Assembly (NCBI RefSeq): GCF_000969825.1
Contig: NZ_KQ033919.1
Location: 2,397,018 to 2,461,017 of the forward strand
Direction of reading: 5' to 3'
DNA: 64,000 nt
From: Parabacteroides gordonii MS-1 = DSM 23371
GTDB taxonomy: Bacteria; Bacteroidota; Bacteroidia; Bacteroidales; Tannerellaceae
Shown: piece after piece, positions 7,683-16,747 of the stretch
Position numbering within the stretch: the stretch's first letter is position 1
Layout: each line of letters opens with the position of its first letter
The notes under the pieces: model-generated
The model's database searches: none
The model's input: only the letters and a program-made list of their open reading frames with translations
Told to the model about the DNA's origin: nothing
Made by a program: the position numbers and the translations under genes

Positions 7683-9485
7683 ATGAAAAGAACGATTCTA
7701 TTTGCAATTATATCGGCTTGTATTCTTTCATCCTGCGATATTCTGGATAAAAAGCCGTTAGGATATATTTCAGATTCGGATGTGTGGTCCGACCCGAGTC
7801 TAATGGACAGTTATCTGGCCGAGCTATATGCCCAAACACCTGTGTTCACCAATGATGCAACAAGTACCGAATGGGATAAATACAGTGCCATCCAGGTCGG
7901 AATGTTTTATGTAAATGAACTTTCCGATGAGTGTACTTATAACTGGGGACTTCAAAACAGGGGTGACATCATCCGGTATAAAGGAGGAAACTGGACTATA
8001 CGAGGTGGATTACTGGAATACTGGGAGCTGCCTTACAAGACAATCAGGAACATAAATATTTTCTTGGACAATATAAAGATGGCGAATGCCTCCGACGAAT
8101 ATATTAAAACCCGTGCTGCTGAAGCCCGCTTTTTAAGAGTTTTCAATTATTTTGCTATGGTAAAAAGATATGGAGGCGTCCCTCTGATTACCAAAGTGCA
8201 AGAGTTGAATGATCCGAAAGAAGAGTTGTATCCCAAGCGGAATTCAGAACAGAAAATCTATGATTTTATCTTGTCGGAAGTAGATGAAATCGTAAAAGAT
8301 TTACCGGAACAAATCGAGTCGGCTGAGTTAGGCAGGATCAGTAAATATGCAGCATACGCCCTTCAATCGAGAGCTGCGCTATATGCAGGTAGTATTGCCC
8401 GCTATGGAAAGGTGCAGTTGGACGGCTTGTTGGGAATACCGGAGAATATGGCTGACAGCTATTACCAAAAGTCGTATGAGGCATCTAAAGCGATTATAAA
8501 CTCAGGTATGTATACCTTGTATGACAAAGAGGCGGATAAGACGGAGAATTTTAAAAATATCTTTTTAGTGAAGGACAATCCGGAAGTAATCTTGGCGCGG
8601 AAATACAATGGTGTCTCCGATGGTGGCATTGCCTGGAAATATGATTTTGCCCAATCACCTAAACCACAGGCATGGAATGCAGGGAATAAAAATGCTCCTT
8701 ACCTGGAAATGCTCGAGTCGTTTGAAAAGATAGACGGAACTCCGGGAACCATCGACAGGCAAGAGTTAACATCCGGTCTTTATTCCATAGACGAACTTTG
8801 GGGAAACCGGGATCCAAGATTTCATGCTACCTTCTATACCGAAGGAACACCTTGGAAAGGAGGTACGATAACTTTTTATAACGGACTTATAAAAGAAAAT
8901 GGAGAGATTCAATCCGAAGGTTCATATAACGGAGTATTGGCACAAGGTGACCAAAGTGTAGACGGTCGTTTCGGTACAGGTTTCGGAGTTATGAAATATC
9001 TGGATCCGGATGCCAACAATATGGAAGGTATAGAAAATTCGAAAACCGACTATTTAGTGTTCCGCTATGGAGAGATCTTTTTGAATCTGGCTGAAGCTGC
9101 TTTTGAATTAGGAAAGCCGGGAGAAGCACTCGACGCGGTCAATACGATTAGAAACAGATCCGGGATGCCTTCCAAAACGAACATCGATAGGGAAGCTATT
9201 CGCGCGGAAAGAAAAGTAGAATTGGCATTTGAAGGCCACCGTTACTGGGATTTGAGAAGATGGAGACAAGCAGAAACGGTTCTGACGGGAGGAAGATCCG
9301 GTATTCGTTATTATCTGGATTATGCTACAAGAAAGTATAAAGTGGGAATAATAGAAAATGTGGAGATCTCTTTTGGCGATGGAGGAACACTTCCTTTGTT
9401 CAGGCCGCATTATTACTATTTTCCTATTACGACGACACGGACAGGGGCTAATCCGGATCTTATTGAAAACCCTGGATATAATTAA
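7683..9485 (+). CDS. SusD/RagB-family surface lipoprotein, locus 1
   Basis: The 600-residue lipoprotein (lipobox CILSSC) has SusD architecture: an N-terminal TPR-like helical region (RAAEARFLRVFNYF) and the C-terminal RagB/SusD motif (ERKVELAFEGHRYWDLRRW). It should cap the locus 1 SusC as a ligand-binding lid on the cell surface. It is 26 bases after SusC and certainly co-transcribed. No enzyme gene follows; transcription ends at a strong hairpin before the oppositely oriented nadB, so this is an orphan transporter pair in the visible region. Confidence 0.93.
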   Translation: MKRTILFAIISACILSSCDILDKKPLGYISDSDVWSDPSLMDSYLAELYAQTPVFTNDATSTEWDKYSAIQVGMFYVNELSDECTYNWGLQNRGDIIRYKGGNWTIRGGLLEYWELPYKTIRNINIFLDNIKMANASDEYIKTRAAEARFLRVFNYFAMVKRYGGVPLITKVQELNDPKEELYPKRNSEQKIYDFILSEVDEIVKDLPEQIESAELGRISKYAAYALQSRAALYAGSIARYGKVQLDGLLGIPENMADSYYQKSYEASKAIINSGMYTLYDKEADKTENFKNIFLVKDNPEVILARKYNGVSDGGIAWKYDFAQSPKPQAWNAGNKNAPYLEMLESFEKIDGTPGTIDRQELTSGLYSIDELWGNRDPRFHATFYTEGTPWKGGTITFYNGLIKENGEIQSEGSYNGVLAQGDQSVDGRFGTGFGVMKYLDPDANNMEGIENSKTDYLVFRYGEIFLNLAEAAFELGKPGEALDAVNTIRNRSGMPSKTNIDREAIRAERKVELAFEGHRYWDLRRWRQAETVLTGGRSGIRYYLDYATRKYKVGIIENVEISFGDGGTLPLFRPHYYYFPITTTRTGANPDLIENPGYN

Positions 9486-9519
9486 TGTTGTAGTAAACAC
9501 GAATATCCGGAAATAAGAA

Positions 9520-9575
9520 GGGAATGTAATCTGAATGACACTATGGTAATCGGATTACATTCCCTTTATTTTTAT
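9520..9575. terminator. Terminator between locus 1 and nadB
   Basis: Arms 9520-9531 and 9553-9564 (GGGAATGTAATC / GATTACATTCCC) make a perfect 12-bp stem followed by TTTATTTTTATT on the plus strand. It ends the locus 1 transcript and, facing the converging nadB, may work in both directions. Confidence 0.85.
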
Positions 9576-9591
9576 TATGCAACTTGTGCTG

Positions 9592-11160
9592 TTATTTCTT
9601 CACCGGCGGATAATCCAGCGTATAATGCAACCCGCGGCTTTCCTTTCTTTCTATCGCCTGGCGCATGATCAGATACCCTACATTAATCATATTACGCAGT
9701 TCGCAAATATCCTTTGAAGCGACCGAGCGTTTGAACAAACTTTCCGTTTCCTCGTAAATGATATCCAGGCGATCCCATGCACGTTTCAGACGCAGGTCGG
9801 AACGGACGATGCCGACGTATGTACTCATGATCTGCCCCACCTCTTTTACACTCTGGGTGATCAATACCATTTCTTCCAGCGAAGTGGTACCCTCATCGTT
9901 CCATTCAGGGATACTTTCCTGGTAACTTAATGAGTCGATGATATTAAGACTATGTTTGGCCGCAGCGTCGGCATAAACAACCGCTTCGATCAGCGAGTTG
10001 GAAGCCAGGCGGTTGCCGCCATGAAGACCGGTGCAGGAACATTCGCCTACGGCATACAGGCGGTCGATAGAAGAACGGGCATCCAGGTCTACCTTGATAC
10101 CGCCACACAGATAATGCGCCGCAGGAGCAACCGGAATATAATCCTTGGTAATATCGATACCCAGACTCAGGCACTTTTCATAAATATTGGGGAAATGCTT
10201 CTTCGTCTCTTCCGGATCTTTATGTGTAACATCCAGATAAACATGATCGTCACCACGTGTGTCCATTTCATTCTTGATGGCCCGTGCCACGATATCTCGC
10301 GGAGCCAGCGAAAGACGTTTATCGTACTTTTGCATGAACTCCTTTCCATCCAACGTACGCAAAACGCCACCATAACCACGCATCGCTTCCGTGATCAGGA
10401 AAGAAGGACGATCGCCGGGATGATACAATGCCGTCGGGTGGAATTGAACGAACTCCATGTCTTTTACAGTCCCTTTGGCACGGTAAACCATCGCGATACC
10501 ATCGCCGGTAGCCACCAACGGATTGGTGGTAGTCTGGTAAACAGCTCCGACACCACCAGTCGCTATCAGGGTCACTTTCGAAAGGAATGTATCGATCCGT
10601 CCGTTCGGATCCATGATGTAAGCGCCATAACATTCTATATCCGGCGTCTGGCGGGTGACGGTGACACCCAGATGGTGCTGCGTCAGTATTTCAATTGCAA
10701 AATGATTTTCAAAGACAGTGATGTTAGGATGCTTTTGGATCGCCTGTATCAGGCTGTCCTGTATCTCGGCACCCGTATTATCCTTATGGTGAAGGATGCG
10801 GAATTCGGAATGGCCGCCTTCACGATGCAGGTCGAAGTTCCCTTTTTCATCTTTATCGAAATCGACACCCCAGCTGATCAGCTCTTTGATTTGTTGAGGA
10901 GCGTTGCGCACAACCTTTTCAACAGCATCGCGATCGCTGAGCCAGTCGCCCGCAATCATTGTATCTTCAATATGTTTATCGAAGTTATCGACGATCAGGT
11001 TTGTCACCGAGGCGATACCCCCTTGTGCGAAATATGTGTTAGCTTCTTCCAGATTAGTTTTGCATACCAGGGCAACTTTCCCTTTACTGGCTACTTTAAG
11101 TGCGAAACTCATTCCTGCAATACCGGAACCTATCACTAAGAAATCGAATCTTTGTACCAT
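9592..11160 (-). CDS. nadB: L-aspartate oxidase
   Basis: The 522-residue flavoprotein oxidises L-aspartate to iminoaspartate, the first step of de novo NAD synthesis. Visible features are the FAD-binding GSGIAGMSFALKVA near the N-terminus, NTYFAQGGIA, the substrate/FAD-region motifs FVQFHPTALY, EAMRGYGG and APRDIVARAI, and GLHGGNRLASNSLIEA. Length matches the family. It belongs to the succinate dehydrogenase/fumarate reductase flavoprotein superfamily, but the total length and NTYFAQGG favour NadB. nadA and nadC are not adjacent. A TAACTTTG -7 box precedes it. Confidence 0.95.
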   Translation of the reverse strand: MVQRFDFLVIGSGIAGMSFALKVASKGKVALVCKTNLEEANTYFAQGGIASVTNLIVDNFDKHIEDTMIAGDWLSDRDAVEKVVRNAPQQIKELISWGVDFDKDEKGNFDLHREGGHSEFRILHHKDNTGAEIQDSLIQAIQKHPNITVFENHFAIEILTQHHLGVTVTRQTPDIECYGAYIMDPNGRIDTFLSKVTLIATGGVGAVYQTTTNPLVATGDGIAMVYRAKGTVKDMEFVQFHPTALYHPGDRPSFLITEAMRGYGGVLRTLDGKEFMQKYDKRLSLAPRDIVARAIKNEMDTRGDDHVYLDVTHKDPEETKKHFPNIYEKCLSLGIDITKDYIPVAPAAHYLCGGIKVDLDARSSIDRLYAVGECSCTGLHGGNRLASNSLIEAVVYADAAAKHSLNIIDSLSYQESIPEWNDEGTTSLEEMVLITQSVKEVGQIMSTYVGIVRSDLRLKRAWDRLDIIYEETESLFKRSVASKDICELRNMINVGYLIMRQAIERKESRGLHYTLDYPPVKK

Positions 11161-11182
11161 AAGACATTACTGTTTAGACCGC

Positions 11183-11190
11183 CAAAGTTA
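11183..11190 (-). promoter_or_regulatory. nadB: Putative -7 box of nadB
   Basis: On the minus strand the sequence TAACTTTG lies 22 bases before the nadB ATG and fits TAnnTTTG. I see no good TTTG at the -33 position, so this is a weaker prediction. Confidence 0.5.
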
Positions 11191-11363
11191 GGAATTAACT
11201 TTTATGGTTGTACCTTTAGATGCCCCCTTTCCTTATAAATAAGGCTGAAATAGATATTCTTTTGCTATTTTTAAAGGAATAGCCCTGAACATTCGGGGGC
11301 TTCCCCTGTTCTAACATGGCATTGGATATCCGGCTTATTATTAATACTTAAACGTTTTGAAAT

Positions 11364-12059
11364 ATGAAATCTAAAGTTTTACTGTTAGCTTTAGCCTCTA
11401 TGTTGGCAGGCGGGGCTATGGCACAGGATTGTACATTCTTTTTCCCTACGACAAAAGGTACTAAACTGGTGAAAAAGAGTTATGATGGCAAAGGTAACTT
11501 GTCAGGTGTGATGACTTATGTAGTGGATGAGGTGGAAAACAAACAAGGCGGACTGGAAGTCGAAGCCGATTACGTGTTCGTCAATAATAGCGGAACGGTT
11601 ATCGATAAAGGCGAGCTGGAAGCTTTTTGCCAGGATGGCGAATTCTTTATGGATATGAAAGAGGTTCTGTCCAACCCGTCCTTTGTTACAACGACGAATA
11701 CCGCAGTGGCTGCAACTGATGCCGTGATCAATTACCCGAGCGTAGCGCAGGGAGCTTCTTCGGATGATGTCTATTTCGACGATGCGGTAATCAACATCTA
11801 TTCAAAGAAGAATCGTAAAGACAGAAAGAATATTTCTATTTACGACCGCGAATATGTGAAAACGGAAGAGATTACCACTCCGGCAGGAACATTCGATTGT
11901 ACGAAGGTAAAATTTAAAATCAAATCACGTTCCCCGAAAGAAACAATCGAAGGTTACGGATACGAATGGTATGCTCCTAACATTGGAGTTGTCCGTACAG
12001 AACAATATGACAATAATAATGTATTGCAATCTTATTCCGTACTCGAAGAAGTAAAATAA
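11364..12059 (+). CDS. Secreted DUF3108/TapB-like protein
   Basis: The 231-residue product has a clear signal peptide (LLLALASMLAGGAMAQ) and then a single small beta-rich domain without membrane segments. The pattern, including FFPTTKGTKLVKKSY, a TPAGTFDCTKV turn and YEWYAPNIGVVRTEQYD, resembles the DUF3108/TapB group of periplasmic or secreted Bacteroidetes proteins. No catalytic residues are obvious and the function is unknown. It sits alone between nadB (divergent) and repeat array B. Confidence 0.6.
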   Translation: MKSKVLLLALASMLAGGAMAQDCTFFFPTTKGTKLVKKSYDGKGNLSGVMTYVVDEVENKQGGLEVEADYVFVNNSGTVIDKGELEAFCQDGEFFMDMKEVLSNPSFVTTTNTAVAATDAVINYPSVAQGASSDDVYFDDAVINIYSKKNRKDRKNISIYDREYVKTEEITTPAGTFDCTKVKFKIKSRSPKETIEGYGYEWYAPNIGVVRTEQYDNNNVLQSYSVLEEVK

Positions 12060-12093
12060 GAGGAGTTCCCGTATTCGGCCCCTGAGTGCCCCG

Positions 12094-12218
12094 CAGTTTC
12101 TTCCGTAGGAAACTCCGGTTTCCCTAGGAGGAAATTACAGTTTCCCAGGGAGGAAACGCTAGTTCCCTATGCGGGAAACTTCAGTTTCCTAAAGTAGAAA
12201 CTACGAGGAAACTGTAAT
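12094..12218. repeat. 22-bp tandem repeat array B
   Basis: Five consecutive 22-bp units start at 12094, 12116, 12138, 12160 and 12182, with a truncated sixth ending near 12218. Each has an imperfectly palindromic 18-base core of the form GTTTC-N8-GAAAC (for example GTTTCCCAGGGAGGAAAC in unit 3) plus a 4-base linker. The N8 positions vary while the outer half-sites and the period are kept. Array C has the same core. Confidence 0.88.
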
Positions 12219-12311
12219 CGACTGACAATTATTGTTATATCCCTTTTATGGGAATAAGGGGATTCAAGTAAAATATATTCCTTTTTGGAATTGTTTGACC
12301 GGTTTAAGTGG

Positions 12312-12349
12312 ATACGCTGTTGCTGTGAAGCGGCGGCGTATTTTCTTTT
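12312..12349 (+). terminator. Terminator-like hairpin after array B
   Basis: Arms 12312-12323 and 12330-12341 (ATACGCTGTTGC / GCGGCGGCGTAT) pair over 12 positions with three G-U pairs and a 6-base loop, followed by TTTCTTTT. The left half closely matches the terminator at 25998-26040. Confidence 0.6.
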
Positions 12350-12376
12350 ATAATCGTTTGTCTTTTTACCAGAGAT

Positions 12377-12531
12377 CAACAAGAACTACGGTTAAAATGT
12401 ACCTTATTTGAAGCAAAAATCATTCAAAATATGGCTGCATAGATGTTTTTTGTCGATTATTAGTGTTGAAATCAAGGGTAAACAGACTAATTCAGTAATA
12501 TTATTAGCAAAAATCACCGTAGTTCTTGTTG
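12377..12531. repeat. 16-bp perfect inverted repeat around the regulator 3' end
   Basis: CAACAAGAACTACGGT at 12377-12392 recurs in reverse complement at 12516-12531, with 123 bases between. The right arm encodes the last residues of the minus-strand regulator and abuts its stop codon. It could be an invertible segment or a long-range RNA stem at the transcript end. Confidence 0.8.
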
Positions 12532-15500
12532 GACTCCGTTATTTTTATTTCTGCTCTCTTCTTTAAACTGGCTGGGTGTCATCCCTTTTATCTGTTTGAA
12601 AATAGTACTGAAATAGCGTTGATAGGTGAAACCTACTTCAAATGATATTTCGGAGATGCTCAAATCCGTATGAATTAACAAGGAGGAGGCTTTCTCTATT
12701 CTAAGTTTATTGATATAGTCGTTCACTCCCATATCGGTGAGTGCTTTTACCTTATTATATAATGAAGCACGACTCATAGCCATATTTCCCATTAAGAATT
12801 TTACATCCAGATCCGGATTTGACAGGTTGTTGTAGATTAAGCCGTTCAGTTTAGTCATAAAAACCTCGTCAGCGTTGCTAATCGTTGAGTCTTGGGGCAG
12901 GATAGTGGCAGTTGCTGTTTCTTTATATTTTTGCCTTATGACTTCTCTGCTTTTCAACAGGTTGACAATAATTGTAAGAAGAAAGTCCAGTTCGAAAGGT
13001 TTTGACAGGTAAAAATCTGCTCCTAGTTTATAACCGGCAGAAGTACTGTCCTGATCACATTTGGCTGTCAGCAGGATGATAGGAATATGGCTGATTTCAA
13101 TATTGCTCTTAATGCTCTTACAAAGTTCATATCCATCCATGCGCGGCATCATGACATCGCTCACTATGATATCCGGCTGTTTGTTTTTTATAGTATCTAA
13201 TGCGTAAATACCATCTTCCGCCGTATAGATGTATTTGAATACATCTTTGAATGAGTCTTTTAAAAATGTACGGAGTTCCTGCTTATCTTCTACAATTAAT
13301 AATGAATAGTTTGAACATGATATATCCATGGAAGAGATGTCCAGTGGGATAGGAATATTCTCACTGTTGTTATCGTTCATGACCTCTTCAGGTAGTGAAG
13401 TTTCAGTTAAGATTGGTAGTTCAAAATAGAATGTAGCTCCTTTATCTGTGTTATTGTAGGCACCGATATCCCCTCCATGCATTTCTATCAATATTTTGGC
13501 ATAAGATAAGCCGATACCGCTACCGCTTTTGTTGTGTTCTCCCTGATAAAAACGGTTAAACAATTTATTGGTATCGATATTTTGCAGTCCGATGCCCTGG
13601 TCTTTGACAGAAATACGTACTACGTTATCTATCAATAGGGTCGTTACCCGTATCTCTGTCTGTGGATCACTGAATTTTAATGCATTCATCAACAAATTGG
13701 AAAGAATGATCTGGCATTTCCACTCATCGAACCAAATATATTCGATCGTATCATCCAGTTGATATTGTAAATTGATATTCTTTTCTTCGCATTCATTTCT
13801 GAAATCGTCTGATACGGAACGTACCCATTCATTCAATTGATGGGGGAGTTTTTGCAAAGGCTCTTCTCCTGTTTTGATCCGGTTCAGATCGAGAACCATA
13901 TTAATGATGTTTTTCATTTGACGAGCCTGTTTGTATATACTGTTTAGCTGTTCCCGGATCAGTTCCGGCCTTAAAGTTTCGTTACTCCTGTCGATAAGCC
14001 TTTTCAAGGGTGCATATATCAGTGTCAGAGGTGTTCTCAATTCATGGCTGATATTTACCAGGAAGCGTATTTTTTCTTCATTGACGGTTTGTTCATGTTC
14101 TTTCATCTCCCATTTCAACTTGTTTTCTTTTTTCTTGATGATCAGATAGACGGAACCGGACAATAGAATGAAAAATAAGAAGATCATGGAAGAAATAAAC
14201 CAGTTACTTTTGTACCATGGCGGAGTGATAAGAAGCGTGGCTATTTTTATAGGTTGGCTCCATATACCGCTTTTGGTATTACAGGATACAAGAATGGAGT
14301 AACTACCTGGGTTTAACGAAGGTAATTCAAGTTTATGATTGTAGGATTCTATATATTGATTGTTTAGCCCGGCTATACTGTAGCGGAATAGTGCTTTCCG
14401 GAATACGTCTTTCTCGTTAAGGTTGATAGTGATGGATAAAGAGGTATAATTCCAGGGAATATTTATCTTTTTTTCTTTCCCGTCGAGTTGGCTCATATAT
14501 GAACTTCCGTTGAAAATGATATCTGTCAGTTCTATTTGTGGTTGTACCTTGTCGTTATAGGATATGTTTTTATCTATTTTTACCAGGCCGTTTGTTCCTG
14601 CGAGGTAAATATTGTTGGTTTTTGATGATTGTTGATACATGAAAAGTATTTCGTTGGGAGAAAAACCATCCGACTCACTCCAGACTACGAACCTGTTCTC
14701 ATTTATAACATAGGAGAAGAGCATATTTTGTGCACATATCCACAATCTACCCTGATTGTCGAGGAATAGTTGGGTAATATTATTGAAAAGCTTGGTTTCG
14801 ATCCTGTGTAATACCTTTTCATCTTTGTTGTAATAACTTAGTCCCTGATCGCTACCGATCCAGAATGTACCTTTTTGGTCATAAGAAAGCGAATGGATTG
14901 TTTCGGAAGGATCGACGCTGAATAGGATATGTAAACTGTCATTTTGTTGTAATCCTTCAAGTACATAGTGCTCTTTTATCAGGTACGTCAAAGAGTCGTC
15001 TGCATATACCAGATTAAGTGCTCCGGGATCGAGTTCCCCTTCGTTCATCTTAAGGGAAGAGAATTGTTTGGTTTCCGGATTGTATATGAGTGCACTCTGA
15101 GAGAGTATATAGATCTTATCTTTTGCGACTTTATGTGTAAGAGGCATATATCCGGAATAACACTCCTCGATGTTGGTTTCTTTGTCTACGATGGTGAAAG
15201 GTTTGTATTTTCCGGTCTTTTTATCAAATATGAATACTTCTTTACTGTATAAAGAAACAAGCAGTTCAGAATAAGACAGGGAGGTTATGGATGCAATTTT
15301 GTCTCCATAGGTGGAAGGGTAATGTCTGAATTGCCCGGTGAAAGGATTATACTGGTTTATACCTCCTCCGTCGGTTCCTATCCACAGAATACTGTCCTCG
15401 TCTTCATACAGACTGATAATCGCTTTTTCACTGAGTCCGTTGGTATTGTTTATTGCGACATCTTTATAGGTTTTTATATAAGTTTCTTTGATTCCGAATA

Positions 15501-16467
15501 TACCGCCTCTGACACTCCCAGCCCATAAATTGTTTTCATTGTCTTTATAAAGAACAGTGATGGAGTTTACCGGAAGTGAGCCGGCATCACCGGGAATATG
15601 TTTGATACATGTGATTTCCTGTGTCTGGGGGGTAAGTATGTTGATACCTCCTCCATCGGTTCCCATCCATATCTCCCCGTCTTTTTCCAGGATGTTTAGG
15701 ACTATGTTATTGCTTAGTTGGGAGTTTCGGGTGGTATAGTTGGCAATCAGTTTTCCGTTCGGACTGTAACAGAACAGTCCTCTGTTGTAGGCCGACAAAT
15801 ATATATATCCGTCTGATCCCCGGTAGATATCCAGTAAAGTGGTATAATTACCAAACGGAACTTTTTCTATGTGACCGGTTTTGTAGTTGTAGGCAAATAA
15901 TCCGTTATTCTTGGTGGTGACAAGCACCGTGTGTTCGTTTAAAGGAAGTAACTTGATAATTCCTTGCATCTGTTTATCGTCTTGCTGGCCGATTGTATCC
16001 TGTAATTTTTTGCTTTCGAGGTCGTATGTATAGATATTATTTTCGGTTCCTATTAAAAGCAGTCCCGGCAGATTTAGATATGACAAAGCTTTTTCTTTGA
16101 GGATCAGATTGAAAGAATTACTATCAGGGTTATAAAGGGTAAGTCCTTTATTGGTGGACACCCATATATTTTTTTGCTGATCTTCCGCAATGAACTGGAT
16201 ATAATTTCCGGGCAAAGAATGCGGATTATCTTTTTCATTGAAGTAGTTCTTTAGTTCATATTGATCGAAACGATTTAATCCGGATTTAGTCCCGATCCAC
16301 AGCATACCTTTGTGATCACATAAGATGCAGTTGATACTGGATTGCGATAATCCGTTCTCTATTGCTATTTGCTTAAAATAGTAATTGGTATTATTACACC
16401 AACCGCTATCGACGTATCCGCATATAGAAAATAGGCCAAATAAGAATGTGATAAAATGTTTAATCAT
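12514..16467 (-). CDS. Hybrid two-component regulator (HTCS) of locus 2
   Basis: This one-protein signalling system has about 1317 residues: signal peptide (FITFLFGLFSICGY), a large periplasmic sensor of two-component-propeller repeats (MLWIGTKSGLNRF, IWMGTDGGGINILTP, ILWIGTDGGGINQYNP, FWIGSDQGLSYY) ending in a Y_Y_Y domain, one membrane segment near residues 754-776, a HisKA domain with His808 in NISHELRTP, an ATPase domain (NLLMNALKF, DQGIGL), a receiver domain with Asp1104 in IVSDVMMPRMDG, and an AraC-type DNA-binding domain. It should sense a periplasmic oligosaccharide and activate the divergent SusCD locus 2. An in-frame ATG at 16494 lies upstream of the -7 box, so the start at 16467 is chosen. 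Confidence 0.95.
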   Translation of the reverse strand: MIKHFITFLFGLFSICGYVDSGWCNNTNYYFKQIAIENGLSQSSINCILCDHKGMLWIGTKSGLNRFDQYELKNYFNEKDNPHSLPGNYIQFIAEDQQKNIWVSTNKGLTLYNPDSNSFNLILKEKALSYLNLPGLLLIGTENNIYTYDLESKKLQDTIGQQDDKQMQGIIKLLPLNEHTVLVTTKNNGLFAYNYKTGHIEKVPFGNYTTLLDIYRGSDGYIYLSAYNRGLFCYSPNGKLIANYTTRNSQLSNNIVLNILEKDGEIWMGTDGGGINILTPQTQEITCIKHIPGDAGSLPVNSITVLYKDNENNLWAGSVRGGIFGIKETYIKTYKDVAINNTNGLSEKAIISLYEDEDSILWIGTDGGGINQYNPFTGQFRHYPSTYGDKIASITSLSYSELLVSLYSKEVFIFDKKTGKYKPFTIVDKETNIEECYSGYMPLTHKVAKDKIYILSQSALIYNPETKQFSSLKMNEGELDPGALNLVYADDSLTYLIKEHYVLEGLQQNDSLHILFSVDPSETIHSLSYDQKGTFWIGSDQGLSYYNKDEKVLHRIETKLFNNITQLFLDNQGRLWICAQNMLFSYVINENRFVVWSESDGFSPNEILFMYQQSSKTNNIYLAGTNGLVKIDKNISYNDKVQPQIELTDIIFNGSSYMSQLDGKEKKINIPWNYTSLSITINLNEKDVFRKALFRYSIAGLNNQYIESYNHKLELPSLNPGSYSILVSCNTKSGIWSQPIKIATLLITPPWYKSNWFISSMIFLFFILLSGSVYLIIKKKENKLKWEMKEHEQTVNEEKIRFLVNISHELRTPLTLIYAPLKRLIDRSNETLRPELIREQLNSIYKQARQMKNIINMVLDLNRIKTGEEPLQKLPHQLNEWVRSVSDDFRNECEEKNINLQYQLDDTIEYIWFDEWKCQIILSNLLMNALKFSDPQTEIRVTTLLIDNVVRISVKDQGIGLQNIDTNKLFNRFYQGEHNKSGSGIGLSYAKILIEMHGGDIGAYNNTDKGATFYFELPILTETSLPEEVMNDNNSENIPIPLDISSMDISCSNYSLLIVEDKQELRTFLKDSFKDVFKYIYTAEDGIYALDTIKNKQPDIIVSDVMMPRMDGYELCKSIKSNIEISHIPIILLTAKCDQDSTSAGYKLGADFYLSKPFELDFLLTIIVNLLKSREVIRQKYKETATATILPQDSTISNADEVFMTKLNGLIYNNLSNPDLDVKFLMGNMAMSRASLYNKVKALTDMGVNDYINKLRIEKASSLLIHTDLSISEISFEVGFTYQRYFSTIFKQIKGMTPSQFKEESRNKNNGVQQELR

Positions 16468-16482
16468 TGATCTCTCTTTGAT

Positions 16483-16513
16483 GCAAAGATACATTTAAAT
16501 ATCAATTTTCAAA
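16483..16513 (-). promoter_or_regulatory. Promoter of the locus 2 regulator
   Basis: On the minus strand TTTG (16513-16510), an 18-base gap and TATCTTTG (16491-16484) form a consensus Bacteroidetes promoter. Transcription would begin just before the AAAGAGAG purine tract and the ATG at 16467, giving a very short leader. Confidence 0.75.
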
Positions 16514-16615
16514 TATATTTTACATGAGTATTATGCATCTTCTATGTGAATATAAGTCCTTGTTTTTAGGACTTATAGATCAAAATAGACAATAGAGGAA
16601 CAGATTTAGACAGGA

Positions 16616-16650
16616 TTTGACGCCTTTTAAAAAGGGACCTTATACTTTTG
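16616..16650 (+). promoter_or_regulatory. Candidate promoter of the locus 2 SusCD operon
   Basis: TTTG at 16616-16619 and TACTTTTG at 16643-16650 are 23 bases apart, slightly long for the consensus, as expected for an activator-dependent promoter. The predicted leader is about 90 bases. The AraC-type domain of the divergent regulator probably binds in the 253-base gap; its site was not identified. Confidence 0.5.
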
Positions 16651-16747
16651 TGGACGTATGGATTATATACATAAAATAATTAATTTTTAGAATCTTAGAT
16701 CTATATAAGTATTCCTTGGTTTTTATAAATCTTAAATTGAAATTCTT

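Larger units (their letters stand above)
12060..12513. other. 454-base gene-free stretch holding array B, a terminator and one arm of an inverted repeat
   Basis: No credible coding sequence is present. From left to right it contains 22-bp repeat array B (12094-12218), a G-U-rich hairpin with a T-rich tail (12312-12349), and the left arm (12377-12392) of a 16-bp inverted repeat whose right arm lies inside the 3' end of the minus-strand regulator gene. The last 120 bases are AT-rich with no recognisable promoter. Confidence 0.8.

Noticed and set aside
9952-11139. Long plus-strand open frame (395 codons) opposite nadB
   Set aside because: It is entirely antisense to a clear NadB with all family motifs, and its translation looks like no protein family; it is a codon-bias shadow.
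12094-12218. CRISPR array, because GTTTC...GAAAC resembles CRISPR repeat ends
   Set aside because: Units are only 22 bp, directly abutting, with no 28-40 base unique spacers, and no cas genes are present.
12167-12382. 71-codon minus-strand frame within the array B region
   Set aside because: It covers repeat units and a terminator hairpin, has a low-complexity composition and no ribosome-binding site.
12393-12515. Promoter inside the 16-bp inverted repeat segment
   Set aside because: No TAnnTTTG occurs in either direction in this segment, so a promoter switch was not claimed for it.
16465-16494. ATG at 16494 as start of the locus 2 regulator
   Set aside because: This ATG lies upstream of the TATCTTTG -7 box, so it would not be in the transcript; ATG 16467 gives a normal signal peptide.
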